Below are positions 1 to 7,268 of a stretch of DNA of 48,881 nt, piece after piece. The notes beneath the pieces are model-generated. The model had not been told where the DNA came from. It did not search any database and saw only the letters and a program-made list of their open reading frames with translations. This stretch comes from a virus, in the IMG/VR virus record IMGVR_UViG_3300033148_004783, positions 1 through 48,881 of that record. One strand, written 5' to 3'. Each line of letters opens with the position of its first letter. The stretch's first letter is position 1. The position numbers and the translations under genes were made by a program.

Positions 1-247
1 CTGCTGCGTGGTACAAATGAGGGAGGCCGGAACCATCTTCGCCTTGGTCAATATATTCACCCATCTTGTAGGAAAGTAGGTGGCGTTGAATAGCCCCATA
101 GACTCTGCTGAAATTGATTGCCTTTTTCCAGTTGTTGTCTTCATACTTTTTCGCACCGTAAGTAAGGACTTCTCCTACCGCAAGGATTAGTTCTGGAGGA
201 ACTAAATCAACTCGGTTTTTCTGTTCATCAAATTTATCGCCCGACAT
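1..247 (-). CDS. dATP/dGTP diphosphohydrolase-like protein (DUF5664 / MazZ-like N-terminal domain), C-terminus off the edge
   Basis: Partial gene: the start codon is at 247 and the frame runs off the left edge after 82 codons. The N-terminus has the pattern known from phage DUF5664 proteins, also named dGTP_diPhyd_N: an LVPPELI segment, then LTYGAKKY, NW, a RVYGAIQRHL helix, GEYIDQ and GLPHLYHAA. Such proteins are all-alpha NTP pyrophosphatases related to MazG and are thought to hydrolyse dATP or dGTP to the monophosphate, shaping the nucleotide pool during infection. A GAGAGA sequence about 5 nt upstream serves as ribosome binding site. MazZ, a member of this group, works in phages with 2-aminoadenine DNA, but many ordinary phages also carry the family. 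Family call is from memory of the motif. Confidence 0.75.
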   Translation of the reverse strand, partial: MSGDKFDEQKNRVDLVPPELILAVGEVLTYGAKKYEDNNWKKAINFSRVYGAIQRHLLSYKMGEYIDQGEDGSGLPHLYHAA

Positions 248-277
248 TATTTATCTCTCTACAATCAAGGGGTGCTG

Positions 278-445
278 TTATTGGTCTTCTTTATCATTCT
301 GTCGCAATCGACGATTGCTTAACATTTGGCTGTAAAGCAAAGCACAAATCCCTATAAAACAGCCATTCAATACCAGAACAGGATCGTCATTTATCCAATA
401 AATAGCACAAAGACATGTTGTTCCATACACAATTCCTAGCAGCAT
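278..445 (-). CDS. Small two-helix membrane protein
   Basis: A 55-aa frame that begins immediately after the stop codon of the zinc-ribbon gene upstream. Residues 1-20 and 25-41 are hydrophobic and could each cross the membrane, separated by a short acidic turn (NDDP); the tail is basic and then acidic. No family is recognised. Its place in a tight run of same-strand genes, with the next start 31 nt downstream, supports it as a real gene. An inner-membrane role during infection is only inferred. Confidence 0.5.
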   Translation of the reverse strand: MLLGIVYGTTCLCAIYWINDDPVLVLNGCFIGICALLYSQMLSNRRLRQNDKEDQ

Positions 446-649
446 TTAGGCTTCTCCTTCTTGTTCTTTTCTAAGAATCGTTTTTCCCGGCCAACCTTTA
501 CCCTTAAAGATGATCCCACCACCTCCAGAAATTAACCTCTTAGTGGTCTTACTGCCACAGGTAGGACATAAAGTGCCAGGCGGGTCATTTATGTTTTGTC
601 TAAAATCAAACTCATTTCCACATTCACAACGGTAGACGTAGGTTGGCAT
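446..649 (-). CDS. FmdB-like zinc-ribbon protein
   Basis: A 67-aa protein starting MPTYVYRC, the hallmark of the FmdB/CxxC_CxxC_SSSS regulatory zinc-ribbon family. Two cysteine pairs (CECG and CPTCG) would bind one zinc ion, followed by a glycine-rich GGGGI stretch and a basic tail. A longer frame to 712 exists, but the start at 649 matches the family N-terminus, has an AAGAGAG site upstream and lies 1 nt beyond the stop of the preceding small gene. A second FmdB-like gene lies at 28369-28707 in the structural block. In phages the function is unknown; nucleic-acid or protein binding is a fair guess. Confidence 0.75.
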   Translation of the reverse strand: MPTYVYRCECGNEFDFRQNINDPPGTLCPTCGSKTTKRLISGGGGIIFKGKGWPGKTILRKEQEGEA

Positions 650-650
650 C

Positions 651-785
651 TCAACTCTCTTTTCCGCAAACGGTGCACCTATGGGTCTTCTCATTGTTAC
701 GTCCACGACCAATATTGTGGACCCTGTTACCTTTGCCGTACAGCTTATCCTGAGACTTATGTTGACAATTACAACGCTTAACCAT
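651..785 (-). CDS. Small zinc-finger protein (44 aa)
   Basis: A 44-aa frame with a CNCQH pair near the N-terminus and a CTVCGKE pair near the C-terminus, joined by a basic, glycine-rich stretch (YGKGNRVHN). The four cysteines form a compact zinc-binding layout seen in many tiny phage proteins with the same KYGKG.RVHN.....RCTVCG shape. Its start overlaps the end of the gene upstream by 8 nt and its stop sits 1 nt before the next start, so it fills the gap exactly. Function unknown; a small nucleic-acid-binding adaptor is possible. Confidence 0.65.
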   Translation of the reverse strand: MVKRCNCQHKSQDKLYGKGNRVHNIGRGRNNEKTHRCTVCGKES

Positions 786-1095
786 TTTCCGACACATCCC
801 CCTTACTTAATGTTTCAAGGGCATCTCTTTTGTCTATCAGAGTTTGCACTTCTTTCTTCAAAGCCCTCCGGGCTGCCTTCAAACGGTGCACGTCCCTATC
901 CAATATTTCAATAGACTTCTGATCTTCCAAAGCCCCCTCCATCCTACCAGCCAAGGTCTGTGCCTCTTCGATGAGGGGAGGGATTCGGTAAATAGCCAGC
1001 ATCTTAATCGAATTTCTCATGTCCTCTAAGACATCACACAGATATCGTTTAGGGCTAATCCACGCTAAATCAGGCATTGTAGTTTTCTTGTTCAT
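778..1095 (-). CDS. Hypothetical coiled-coil protein
   Basis: 105 aa with no recognised family. The second half (about residues 45-95) is rich in Glu, Lys, Leu and Ala in heptad-like order and should form a coiled coil. The start at 1095 has GAGGTG 5 nt upstream; an internal ATG at 1077 is an alternative that overlaps the previous stop by 8 nt. It sits between two zinc-ribbon genes in the early operon. Probably cytoplasmic; function unknown. Confidence 0.6.
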   Translation of the reverse strand: MNKKTTMPDLAWISPKRYLCDVLEDMRNSIKMLAIYRIPPLIEEAQTLAGRMEGALEDQKSIEILDRDVHRLKAARRALKKEVQTLIDKRDALETLSKGDVSENG

Positions 1096-1378
1096 TGGAC
1101 ACCTCGTTCGTCATAGGGTCTGTATCAATCTTCTCCATGGTAGGACATTCCGCAGGGATCACAAATGCCTCAAACAGACGGCCGAGACCCATCTTTGGTT
1201 GGGCATCTAATGCTCGAAGAAAATCATGGTTATCGAAACCCAAAGGTATCCCGCCAGAATAGACCGCTTGGAGATTGTCTACGTACCGGCCGCCACTTCT
1301 ACCACAACCACACATTTTCCATTTCTTGACTACGAGATTGAACACATCGTTGCAATTTGGACAATATAGTAGTTTCAT
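1070..1378 (-). CDS. Zinc-ribbon protein of a common phage/bacterial family
   Basis: The protein starts MKLLYCPNCNDVFNL and continues with a second pair (MCGCG) and GGRYVDN, then GGIPLGFDN. This arrangement, one zinc ribbon followed by a short beta-rich domain, recurs in uncharacterised phage and bacterial proteins. The frame can start at a GTG three codons earlier (1387), but the ATG at 1378 has AGGTAGG upstream and gives the conserved N-terminus. The 3' end overlaps the coiled-coil gene by 26 nt, or 8 nt if that gene uses its internal start. Function unknown. Confidence 0.65.
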   Translation of the reverse strand: MKLLYCPNCNDVFNLVVKKWKMCGCGRSGGRYVDNLQAVYSGGIPLGFDNHDFLRALDAQPKMGLGRLFEAFVIPAECPTMEKIDTDPMTNEVSNEQENYNA

Positions 1379-1394
1379 GCAATGCACCTACCTT

Positions 1395-1766
1395 TTATTC
1401 GTCCAAGACGCCAAACAATCCACCAGTATTCCGTTGCACCTGAGTACACCGATCATCATACATGTGCATCATGGCGTAATCTTTAACGTTTGTCACTTCC
1501 AACTTTGGTAGCCCGTTAGTCTCCAGCCAGTCATGCACAGTGTTCACATCAAACCCTGGACATGAGACCCTAGCGGTGAAAATCTTGACCTTTTTACCCT
1601 CGTTTAGCCAAGCCAACACCCTCCTTACCATAATAGGCACTGGTTTACCGATATGATTAACGCCCTTCCAGCCATCAAAAACTGCCAATGTCCCATCCAA
1701 ATCAACGCCAATCCAGCCTATCTTCTCATCCTCCAACTTCCGTACCATATCATCAAACTCATTCAT
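1395..1766 (-). CDS. HAD-superfamily phosphatase-like protein
   Basis: 123 aa. Motif I is the DLDGTLA sequence that carries the nucleophile and acid/base aspartates; motif II is the Thr in KIFTARV; the acidic motif III/IV is the YDDR near the C-terminus. Length and order fit the small cap-less HAD hydrolases often found in phages and annotated as phosphatase or polynucleotide 5'-phosphatase-like. It probably dephosphorylates a nucleotide or a nucleic-acid end in the cytoplasm; the substrate is not evident. The ATG at 1766 overlaps the stop of the upstream gene (ATGAATGA), which favours it over the GTG at 1778. Confidence 0.8.
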   Translation of the reverse strand: MNEFDDMVRKLEDEKIGWIGVDLDGTLAVFDGWKGVNHIGKPVPIMVRRVLAWLNEGKKVKIFTARVSCPGFDVNTVHDWLETNGLPKLEVTNVKDYAMMHMYDDRCTQVQRNTGGLFGVLDE

Positions 1767-1938
1767 CACTAGTCTCACTTACTGAGTAATAAAACGGTTC
1801 GTATTTTGCACCGGCCAATATTAACTTCCTGGCCATTTTATGATTTATTAAATATATCTCTTGGTCAGTTTTTTCATTGTCTCCCGAATCAGGTAATATT
1901 ACCATTGGGATGGATGATATTTTATATTTCTTGCCCAT
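1759..1938 (-). CDS. Hypothetical 59-aa protein
   Basis: An open frame of 59 codons filling the space between the signal-peptide protein gene and the HAD gene. It overlaps the HAD start by 8 nt and starts 9 nt after the previous stop. Composition is ordinary for a small soluble protein: basic N-terminus, an ILPDSGDNE acidic loop, then a helix containing HKMARKLILAG. No strong Shine-Dalgarno sequence is seen, so translation may depend on coupling. No family recognised. Confidence 0.45.
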   Translation of the reverse strand: MGKKYKISSIPMVILPDSGDNEKTDQEIYLINHKMARKLILAGAKYEPFYYSVSETSDE

Positions 1939-1947
1939 CGTTCGTCA

Positions 1948-2598
1948 TTACCCAATAGTAGCTTTAATCCTAGCGACCGTTTCCTTGGTATCGGGGCTCT
2001 GGTCTGACAACCAAGCCTTTAATACTGCTGCTGTAGGGTCGTCTCGACCATCAACTTTGTGTAAGTTTAGAAACTTTTGGACCCCACTAACGATCTCGAT
2101 AATCTGCCTGTCCTTGTCCGTAACCTCCTTCTTGACCGTCCCTATAGCCCTTTCATAATCATCTGGCGTGAGGTCCCCAGGCCGCTTCCTAAAGAGCCCT
2201 AACATACCAGAAAAGCCACCAACTCCTAGAAGCCCCATACCCATCGACAATAAGCCAGTCTCGGAAAATAGCATCTCTTCTCTGGCCCTGGCAACTTCTG
2301 TGTTCCGCACAACAATATCATTCAGCATTGCATAATCAAGTTGGTTCTTCTCCATCATTTGCTTGAGAGCCAGCGATTTAGACTCATAGGCATTCTTCAC
2401 GGCCAGTTTCAAACGAATAGCCTTCTCCAAATTCTGCCAGCCAGAAAAGTCATTGGGGTCAACGACTCCGGCCTCTACTGCATAGTCTATTGCCTTTACC
2501 TCAAGGTCGGCCGGAGTTATCTGTTGGCTCAGTATAGTACAGCCAACCCCTGCCAGAGTGGTTACAATGCACACAATGTAAAGAACTGTTTTAGTCAT
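1948..2598 (-). CDS. Putative exported or lipoprotein-like membrane protein
   Basis: 216 aa. Residues 1-20 form a signal-like hydrophobic segment ending in AGVGC, which could be a lipoprotein cleavage site although the -3 residue is Gly rather than Leu. A second glycine-rich hydrophobic stretch (about residues 115-137, MGMGLLGVGGFSG) suggests another membrane contact. The region between is helical and charged; the C-terminus is soluble. No family is recognised. Its location next to two 24-aa membrane peptides is suggestive of an envelope function but does not prove a lysis role. Confidence 0.6.
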   Translation of the reverse strand: MTKTVLYIVCIVTTLAGVGCTILSQQITPADLEVKAIDYAVEAGVVDPNDFSGWQNLEKAIRLKLAVKNAYESKSLALKQMMEKNQLDYAMLNDIVVRNTEVARAREEMLFSETGLLSMGMGLLGVGGFSGMLGLFRKRPGDLTPDDYERAIGTVKKEVTDKDRQIIEIVSGVQKFLNLHKVDGRDDPTAAVLKAWLSDQSPDTKETVARIKATIG

Positions 2599-2622
2599 TT
2601 CTCCAACTCCTAGTAAGTTTAA

Positions 2623-2697
2623 TCAATATCCTCGAAACAATGAGACCATTAGTATTAAAAATAGAAGAATTAGTATTACCTCAAATACTCTTTCCAT
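2623..2697 (-). CDS. 24-aa single-pass membrane micropeptide
   Basis: A minimal frame: an acidic start (MERVFEV) followed by an almost continuous run of Ile, Leu, Val and Phe and a short RGY tail. A GGAA site lies about 5 nt upstream of its ATG, and it occupies the gap between the HNH gene and the signal-peptide protein gene. A similar 24-aa hydrophobic frame lies on the other side of the HNH gene. Without homologs the call rests on hydropathy, spacing and the ribosome binding site. Confidence 0.4.
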   Translation of the reverse strand: MERVFEVILILLFLILMVSLFRGY

Positions 2698-2711
2698 TGT
2701 TTCCAAGCCTT

Positions 2712-3104
2712 TCAAGTTAAATCCTCCAGAATTTCTTTTAGTCTTGTCCTCCAATTCTTGCCATTGACTGTAGCTAGAATCAACTCATCCCTCCAATCAT
2801 TGCCACGCATTTGTACCATCTCTCGGAAGAACCACAATTGGTTCTTGTGTGCTGAGTAATCGCTATTGCAATGACAATCTCTACATAGGCAAGCTCCATT
2901 TCTGATATCCCACCTTACCCCGTGGTGTTTACATCTGTGGATATGGTGTGACTCTAATGATTGTGTTGATCCGCATATCTCACACTTGTACCCTGCCCCT
3001 TCTTTGACAGCAATGGACCATAACTTATCTAGGTTGCTATTTGAGCACCCCTTTGGCCTGTTGCCTTTAATAGGATATCTTTTTCTTCTAGCCCTACGAG
3101 CCAT
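2712..3104 (-). CDS. HNH endonuclease
   Basis: 130 aa. A zinc-binding CEIC pair is followed by the LESHHIH motif holding the catalytic His, then RNGACLCRDCH with the second zinc pair and the final His. This is the HNH beta-beta-alpha-metal fold used by phage nucleases and by homing endonucleases. The basic N-terminus (ARRARRKRYP) could contact DNA. The ATG at 3104 lies just after the stop of the upstream micropeptide; a TTG two codons earlier is the alternative. It might be a free-standing homing nuclease or a packaging helper; it lies far from the terminase genes, so the former is more likely. Confidence 0.8.
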   Translation of the reverse strand: MARRARRKRYPIKGNRPKGCSNSNLDKLWSIAVKEGAGYKCEICGSTQSLESHHIHRCKHHGVRWDIRNGACLCRDCHCNSDYSAHKNQLWFFREMVQMRGNDWRDELILATVNGKNWRTRLKEILEDLT

Positions 3105-3106
3105 TG

Positions 3107-3181
3107 TCAATCGTTCAGTTGTTCTTTTGCAATTATGATACAGATAAAGAGAGCGGCTAACAGTACAACGATATGCTCCAT
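3107..3181 (-). CDS. 24-aa single-pass membrane micropeptide
   Basis: An ATG-initiated frame of 24 codons: acidic start (MEHIVV), a central helix rich in Leu, Ala and Ile with one Cys, and a polar KEQLND tail. It ends 2 nt before the ATG of the HNH gene (TGA-CA-ATG), a junction typical of coupled phage genes. Length and layout resemble the frame at 2623-2697, although the sequences are not clearly related. Function unknown; small membrane peptides of phages can modulate host membrane proteins, but nothing here shows a target. Confidence 0.4.
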   Translation of the reverse strand: MEHIVVLLAALFICIIIAKEQLND

Positions 3182-3188
3182 TGACATA

Positions 3189-3968
3189 CTAGCTCCTTAA
3201 AAATAACCTGGTAGCCTGTTTTCCACGTTCCATGTAATAATCTCTTAAGTCATTAAAAGGCGATGGGTTTCTGAGCATTTTGTTTGTTGCTGCTGGCAAT
3301 TTACCAGCTAGTTGTTTGGCCCCACGTCTTCCTGGCTCGTCGTTATCGTTGACGATGATTATTGCCTTAAAAGGTTCACAGAATTCCACAGTCGTTTCTA
3401 CAATTACCCTACAACTGGGCCGCCCAAAGCCTTGAAACCCACACTCTAGTAGCACTGCTAGATCACTAGCACCTTCGGTTATGTACAGAGGTTCCTCTGT
3501 ATTCCAGGACCCCATAGGAATAATCAGACCTAACTGACTGCCCTCAACCATGCATTTGAAACCATTAGGGTATCTACGTTGGATGCCGACAACTTTGTCC
3601 CTTTGACACATGGGTATTGTGTAAGCCTTGCCGTCCCACCCAATACGCATTGAACGGATAACAGAATCAGCAACATCAAATGGTTTTGGAAGATTGTTAT
3701 CCCAAAAGTTCCTACAATACAAATTCGTTTGGCTTTCAAAATCCAGTGGACTAGTGTCTCTGTTGCTAGATTTCTTCCTAGACTTTAGTAGCTTATTGAG
3801 AACATTTGTTGGAAGATACCCTGATTGACCACAAGAAAAGCAATAGTATTTGCCTTGGTATTTCCCCGACAAACAAATCTCAAGGTCTGCCGTCCCTTTC
3901 CTTGATTCATGGAAGGGACAAAAACAAAACGCCCTCTTGTTATTTATGTATTGTAGTTTCAATTTCAT
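3189..3968 (-). CDS. DNA primase, zinc-finger plus TOPRIM type
   Basis: 259 aa. The N-terminus holds a CHC2-type zinc site (C17, H20 in CFCPFHE, and C43, C46 in YYCFSCGQSG) that recognises template DNA. A TOPRIM domain follows, with the catalytic Glu in ITEGASD (about residue 165) and the acidic motif VNDNDEPG (about 207-212) that binds magnesium. It lacks a helicase part, which is encoded separately two genes downstream, so together they do the work of T7 gp4. At 259 aa it is short for DnaG and fits the compact phage primases. It should make RNA primers at the replication fork. Confidence 0.85.
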   Translation of the reverse strand: MKLKLQYINNKRAFCFCPFHESRKGTADLEICLSGKYQGKYYCFSCGQSGYLPTNVLNKLLKSRKKSSNRDTSPLDFESQTNLYCRNFWDNNLPKPFDVADSVIRSMRIGWDGKAYTIPMCQRDKVVGIQRRYPNGFKCMVEGSQLGLIIPMGSWNTEEPLYITEGASDLAVLLECGFQGFGRPSCRVIVETTVEFCEPFKAIIIVNDNDEPGRRGAKQLAGKLPAATNKMLRNPSPFNDLRDYYMERGKQATRLFLRS

Positions 3969-3977
3969 TGAGGTAGC

Positions 3978-4430
3978 TTAATATCCAAATATTACCGTTA
4001 ATTTCTCCCTTGAAGTCCGTTCCCGTGTCCAGGGCTTGATTTTCCCATCCTCTTCCCGTACGCACAATGTCAAATAACCATAACCATCCCTTATCAACTC
4101 ATCCAGATAGTCTCTGGCGTCCTCAATAGTTGAGCCTGGATAATTCATGTTTTGGACTCCTTTGACTTTAAGAGGCGGCATCCCCCAAAAGGCACGATGA
4201 ACATTTTTAACTTCCAAAGGCACGTTCCGGGTCCACCGTATCTGAAAACCCTTAATAATTGTGTAATCAAAGAATGAGCCACTAACCAACCTCGCACTGA
4301 TACTGGCTTTCCTCTCTGGTCCTGTGTCCCTGTATTCAAACAATGGATACGCAATACTCCCGCACCAACTGGTTTGACTAATGTATTTATTATCACTATC
4401 AATGCCAAATCGGAGACGTTTTTGTTTCAT
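3978..4430 (-). CDS. Hypothetical protein between primase and helicase
   Basis: 150 aa when started from the ATG at 4430; a TTG two codons upstream is possible. No family is recognised. The middle contains a beta-rich segment with SGSFFDYTIIKGFQIRW, and the last third a helix (TIEDARDYLDELIRDG) followed by a polar tail. Conserved placement between the primase and helicase genes suggests a replication-linked role, which is only an inference. Confidence 0.55.
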   Translation of the reverse strand: MKQKRLRFGIDSDNKYISQTSWCGSIAYPLFEYRDTGPERKASISARLVSGSFFDYTIIKGFQIRWTRNVPLEVKNVHRAFWGMPPLKVKGVQNMNYPGSTIEDARDYLDELIRDGYGYLTLCVREEDGKIKPWTRERTSREKLTVIFGY

Positions 4431-4480
4431 GGCCAAGCCCCAACCATAAAAATAGTAGGTAGTTTACTTTCCCCTAACTC

Positions 4481-5371
4481 TTAAAATGGAACATCATCTG
4501 AATCAGACCATTCCATGCAGTAGGGCTTGAATACAACATCCATGCTACCAGTAGGACCATACCTACTTTTCGCAATAATTATCTTTGCATTTTCGCTACA
4601 ATTAGCAAGCAAATCTAATTCTTTTTGTCGATTAAATGATTCAGGACGGTGCAGCATGATAATCTCGTGCGAGTCATTGATAATGAAACCTCCGTCCCTT
4701 ATGTCGGATTTAGTAGGGGTTGGGTCTTGGTCATAGATTGCTCTATCCTCAACCCCTTTCTTGAGTTGTGACAGGATTACAATAGGGGAATTGTACCTGA
4801 TTGCCAGCCTAGCGAGTTTGCCAGTGATGCTCTTTAGCCTCAGTGTCTCTGATTCAAACTTTGCTCCCCAACCTATCAGTTGCAGGTAGTCAATAAAGAA
4901 CGTCCTTACGCCTTCATTGTACATAGTCTCCATTGACTGCTCGATAGAATTCTTCTTTGAACCTTTGGATAGAATCCAGTCAGGATACATAGTATCCGCA
5001 TTCTCATCAAAGAAGATCGGCTTCAAAAGTTTGATCTTCTTTTTTGCATCTTCCAGGTCTTGTTCTTCATCATAATCTAAATTTCCTTTCTTGTGGTAAT
5101 TCACCCGAGCCAGGGTATACAGCATGACTTCTACATTTTCCGTCCTGCCCCCCTCAATCGGAAAACAACCAACTGGCACTTCTGTGGCAGCTGCAAGAAT
5201 CATATTACGCATCATGCTGCTTTTCCCCATACTTGAGGAAGCGGCTAACGTAATCAAATGCCCAGGCTGTAGTCCTTTCATGGCAGCATCCAAACATTGC
5301 AATCCTGTGGTCACGCCTTGCTCTATAGGTGAATTTAGAATATCATCTAGATTAGTCTGGATTGAATCCAT
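4481..5371 (-). CDS. Replicative DNA helicase, DnaB-type RecA domain
   Basis: 296 aa, corresponding to the C-terminal RecA-like motor of DnaB/T7 gp4 with no N-terminal primase-binding domain. Visible motifs are Walker A (ASSSMGKSS, residues 44-52), a catalytic Glu in CFPIEGG (about 73), Walker B (FFIDYLQL, Asp 161), the sensor ILSQLKKG, and the arginine finger region KSRYGPTG near the C-terminus. It should form a hexameric ring that unwinds DNA ahead of the phage polymerase. It begins directly after the upstream stop codon with only a weak ribosome site, so translational coupling is likely. Confidence 0.9.
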   Translation of the reverse strand: MDSIQTNLDDILNSPIEQGVTTGLQCLDAAMKGLQPGHLITLAASSSMGKSSMMRNMILAAATEVPVGCFPIEGGRTENVEVMLYTLARVNYHKKGNLDYDEEQDLEDAKKKIKLLKPIFFDENADTMYPDWILSKGSKKNSIEQSMETMYNEGVRTFFIDYLQLIGWGAKFESETLRLKSITGKLARLAIRYNSPIVILSQLKKGVEDRAIYDQDPTPTKSDIRDGGFIINDSHEIIMLHRPESFNRQKELDLLANCSENAKIIIAKSRYGPTGSMDVVFKPYCMEWSDSDDVPF

Positions 5372-5689
5372 TTATTCTTGCTCAGCAAAAATATTGTATT
5401 GGAATATGCAATGATGAAAATTAGTTTCGTCAGATATTAAGTCTAGTCCTATTCCCAGATACTCCCCAGCATCATCCATAAAGACAAGTTCCTTGTGACG
5501 ATCCCTTGTAACAATTACTACTTGCCCGTCAAACAAGTATACGTCACCAATTTCGGGAATTCTCTTTCTTAAACTGGCTAGTTGGCATTCAAGTTTATAT
5601 TCTTTATTTCTCAAATCACTGAGTTCTGTTTTTATCTGTTCAATTTTCTTCTCAGAATCCTTTATGTTAATCCAATCCCCAGTATTCAT
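5372..5689 (-). CDS. Tandem paralog A: coiled coil plus small beta domain
   Basis: 105 aa. Residues 10-45 form a coiled coil (KKIEQIKTELSDLRNKEYKL), followed by a small beta domain with GDVYLFDGQVVIV, an FMDDAGEYLG turn and a FQYNIFAEQE end. It is a clear duplicate of the next gene upstream: the same architecture, a shared FQYN-FAEQ C-terminus and an identical AAAGGAGTACAACAATG leader. No function is known. It lies directly upstream of the helicase gene, which suggests expression with the replication genes. Confidence 0.65.
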   Translation of the reverse strand: MNTGDWINIKDSEKKIEQIKTELSDLRNKEYKLECQLASLRKRIPEIGDVYLFDGQVVIVTRDRHKELVFMDDAGEYLGIGLDLISDETNFHHCIFQYNIFAEQE

Positions 5690-5701
5690 TGTTGTACTCC
5701 T

Positions 5702-6025
5702 TTATCTCTTATCCTGTTCAGCAAACACATTATATTGGAATATATAATGATTAAAATCACCATCCTCCGGCAGTAAATCTAATACTTTCCCTAGTAGTTC
5801 TCCGTCATCACCCATAAAGGCAATGTCATTATGGTGGTCGTTTATAACAATTACTGTATCCCCATCAAACAAGAATACGTCACCAACTTTGGGAATTTGT
5901 TTGCTTAAGTTGGCTATTCGACATGTAAGTTGGTATTCTTCATTCCTCAAGTCGCGAAGTTTTTTCTTCATCTGTTTAATTTCAGTTATAGTAGCTCTCA
6001 TGTTAATTGCACCCTCAGTATTCAT
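5702..6025 (-). CDS. Tandem paralog B: coiled coil plus small beta domain
   Basis: 107 aa. Built like its downstream neighbour: a helical coiled-coil half (ITEIKQMKKKLRDLRNEEYQL), then a beta domain with GDVFLFDGDTVIVI, FMGDDGELLG and a FQYNVFAEQ end. The copies differ at many positions, so the duplication is not recent, although the ribosome binding leader is unchanged. The GDV-FDG pattern hints at an SH3-like or barrel fold. Function unknown. Confidence 0.65.
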   Translation of the reverse strand: MNTEGAINMRATITEIKQMKKKLRDLRNEEYQLTCRIANLSKQIPKVGDVFLFDGDTVIVINDHHNDIAFMGDDGELLGKVLDLLPEDGDFNHYIFQYNVFAEQDKR

Positions 6026-6037
6026 TGTTGTACTCCT

Positions 6038-6397
6038 TTATCTCTTCAGTGTGTTGCAAATGTTCTTGGCCTCCATAACATTATTAGGCCAACTGTTTGA
6101 GACATTAAAGATCATTTCATTGGTGAAGTCAGGGTACTTATTCTTAATTTTGTTGATTATTGCTTGTTGGTCTGCTGTAGGCATGGGAAGACTTTTCTTA
6201 AAACCCTCCCTCCACTGGACCTCCGGCTCAGCGATTACCCACTTATAGAAGATTTCCCCCATCTCCCATATTTCACTAAGTTCAATCTTGTCAGCAATGG
6301 CCAACTCAACGGCACGGTTAAGGACATTCTGCCTGATAATCTGTCGGTCTTTCTTATCCCAATCCACTTTTGAAGTGTTACCATTATTGTAAGGCAT
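6038..6397 (-). CDS. Hypothetical helical protein
   Basis: 119 aa from the ATG at 6397, which has AGGGGAATTACT before it; a longer frame to 6424 lacks this support. The sequence is mostly helical: a DKKDRQIIRQNVLNRAVELA segment with an acidic and aromatic helix (EMGEIFYKWVIAEPEVQW), a linker, and a second helical part ending in EAKNICNTLKR. Similar helical modules occur in uncharacterised phage proteins encoded near recombination or replication genes. No function is assigned. Confidence 0.6.
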   Translation of the reverse strand: MPYNNGNTSKVDWDKKDRQIIRQNVLNRAVELAIADKIELSEIWEMGEIFYKWVIAEPEVQWREGFKKSLPMPTADQQAIINKIKNKYPDFTNEMIFNVSNSWPNNVMEAKNICNTLKR

Positions 6398-6420
6398 AGT
6401 AATTCCCCTTGCATGAAGTC

Positions 6421-6768
6421 TCAACTACTAAGATAACTTACATAATCGTAGAAGAATCGTTCCCCGCAGTGGCCATCATAAGACAAATCAGTTTTTTCTT
6501 TGATGAATTCACTCAGTGAAGCCAGGTCATTAAATTTACCACAAACATCGTCCGACCAGTGTCCGGCATAGCGGCCACCAATAATCGTCAGCCCGTAAGC
6601 TCCCGGTGAAAAGGAACTGACCATGTAGTAATTATCATCCGATGATTCTAGAATGCTACCCAAAGCAAACTCACCTTCTGGTAGATTACGATTGTCTTTC
6701 GCTTCTTTGGCCTCAATGCGTTTAATCAGCTTTCGCAAATATGCGATATCTTTTTTGTATTGGTTCAT
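6421..6768 (-). CDS. Tandem paralog C: coiled coil plus beta domain
   Basis: 115 aa. The start at 6768 has AGGAGA 5 nt upstream. A coiled coil (residues 1-30) leads into NRNLPEGEFALGSIL, a beta domain, and a C-terminal helix with LSEFIKEKTDLSY. The neighbour upstream shares the coiled coil, the (R)NLP..(E/D)F..G..L motif and the LSE(F/Y)IK(E/K)(E/K)T(D/N)L(S/I)Y helix. The overall plan is like paralogs A and B, so all four may descend from one gene, but that is less certain. Function unknown. Confidence 0.6.
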   Translation of the reverse strand: MNQYKKDIAYLRKLIKRIEAKEAKDNRNLPEGEFALGSILESSDDNYYMVSSFSPGAYGLTIIGGRYAGHWSDDVCGKFNDLASLSEFIKEKTDLSYDGHCGERFFYDYVSYLSS

Positions 6769-6798
6769 CGAATCTCCTAGCACTCTCTTTGTGTGGCT

Positions 6799-7173
6799 CT
6801 ACCGTACCGTAATATAAACCTTGTTGGTTACATAGATGAGATTTGTTTCTTTTTTGATATATTCACTTAATCGGTGTAAAGAACTAAAAATTTCTCTCTT
6901 ATCATCCTCACTAAGTGAGACACTCGGATAATGACTTCCTGACCAAAACCCACTAACACAAACCAAGTCATAGCGATGTGTCTCAAATTTACATACCAAG
7001 TAATATACGCCAGTGGGTGTTTTCAGCACGTCACCCCAGGTGAAGTCACGCTTTGGCAAATTCCGCTTGTCCCGTTTTCCCTTCAACTCAAGTTCCTTAA
7101 TAACTTCCCGCAAATTTCTTATCAGATCAGCTGCTTCTTTTTTGTAGCGTTCAATTCTATCCTGGCTTTTCAT
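6799..7173 (-). CDS. Tandem paralog D: coiled coil plus beta domain
   Basis: 124 aa with AAGGGAATAAG just before the ATG. The first 40 residues are a charged coiled coil (YKKEAADLIRNLREVIKELELKG). Then comes RNLPKRDFTWGDVL, a beta domain containing GVYYLVCKFETHRYDLV, and the LSEYIKKETNLIYV helix shared with the downstream paralog. It lies behind a long perfect hairpin in its leader. Function unknown; being one of two adjacent duplicate pairs suggests selection for copy number or divergence. Confidence 0.6.
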   Translation of the reverse strand: MKSQDRIERYKKEAADLIRNLREVIKELELKGKRDKRNLPKRDFTWGDVLKTPTGVYYLVCKFETHRYDLVCVSGFWSGSHYPSVSLSEDDKREIFSSLHRLSEYIKKETNLIYVTNKVYITVR

Positions 7174-7196
7174 CTTATTCCCTTAACAATAAAGTA

Positions 7197-7254
7197 AACG
7201 ATAAAGGCAACTAGAAGAACCGATAAATAGTATGAATAAGTTGCCTTTATCGTT
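7197..7254. repeat. Perfect 16-bp inverted repeat with 26-nt loop
   Basis: The arm AACGATAAAGGCAACT (7197-7212) is matched exactly by its reverse complement at 7239-7254. It lies between the stop of the gene at 7269-7520 and the start at 7173. In minus-strand RNA this is a strong hairpin, but no U-tract follows, so it is not a classical terminator. It could be an RNA processing or stability element or an operator. The loop and arms also contain a hydrophobic frame without a usual start codon (see findings). Confidence 0.7.
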
Positions 7255-7268
7255 AGAATTACCTGATG

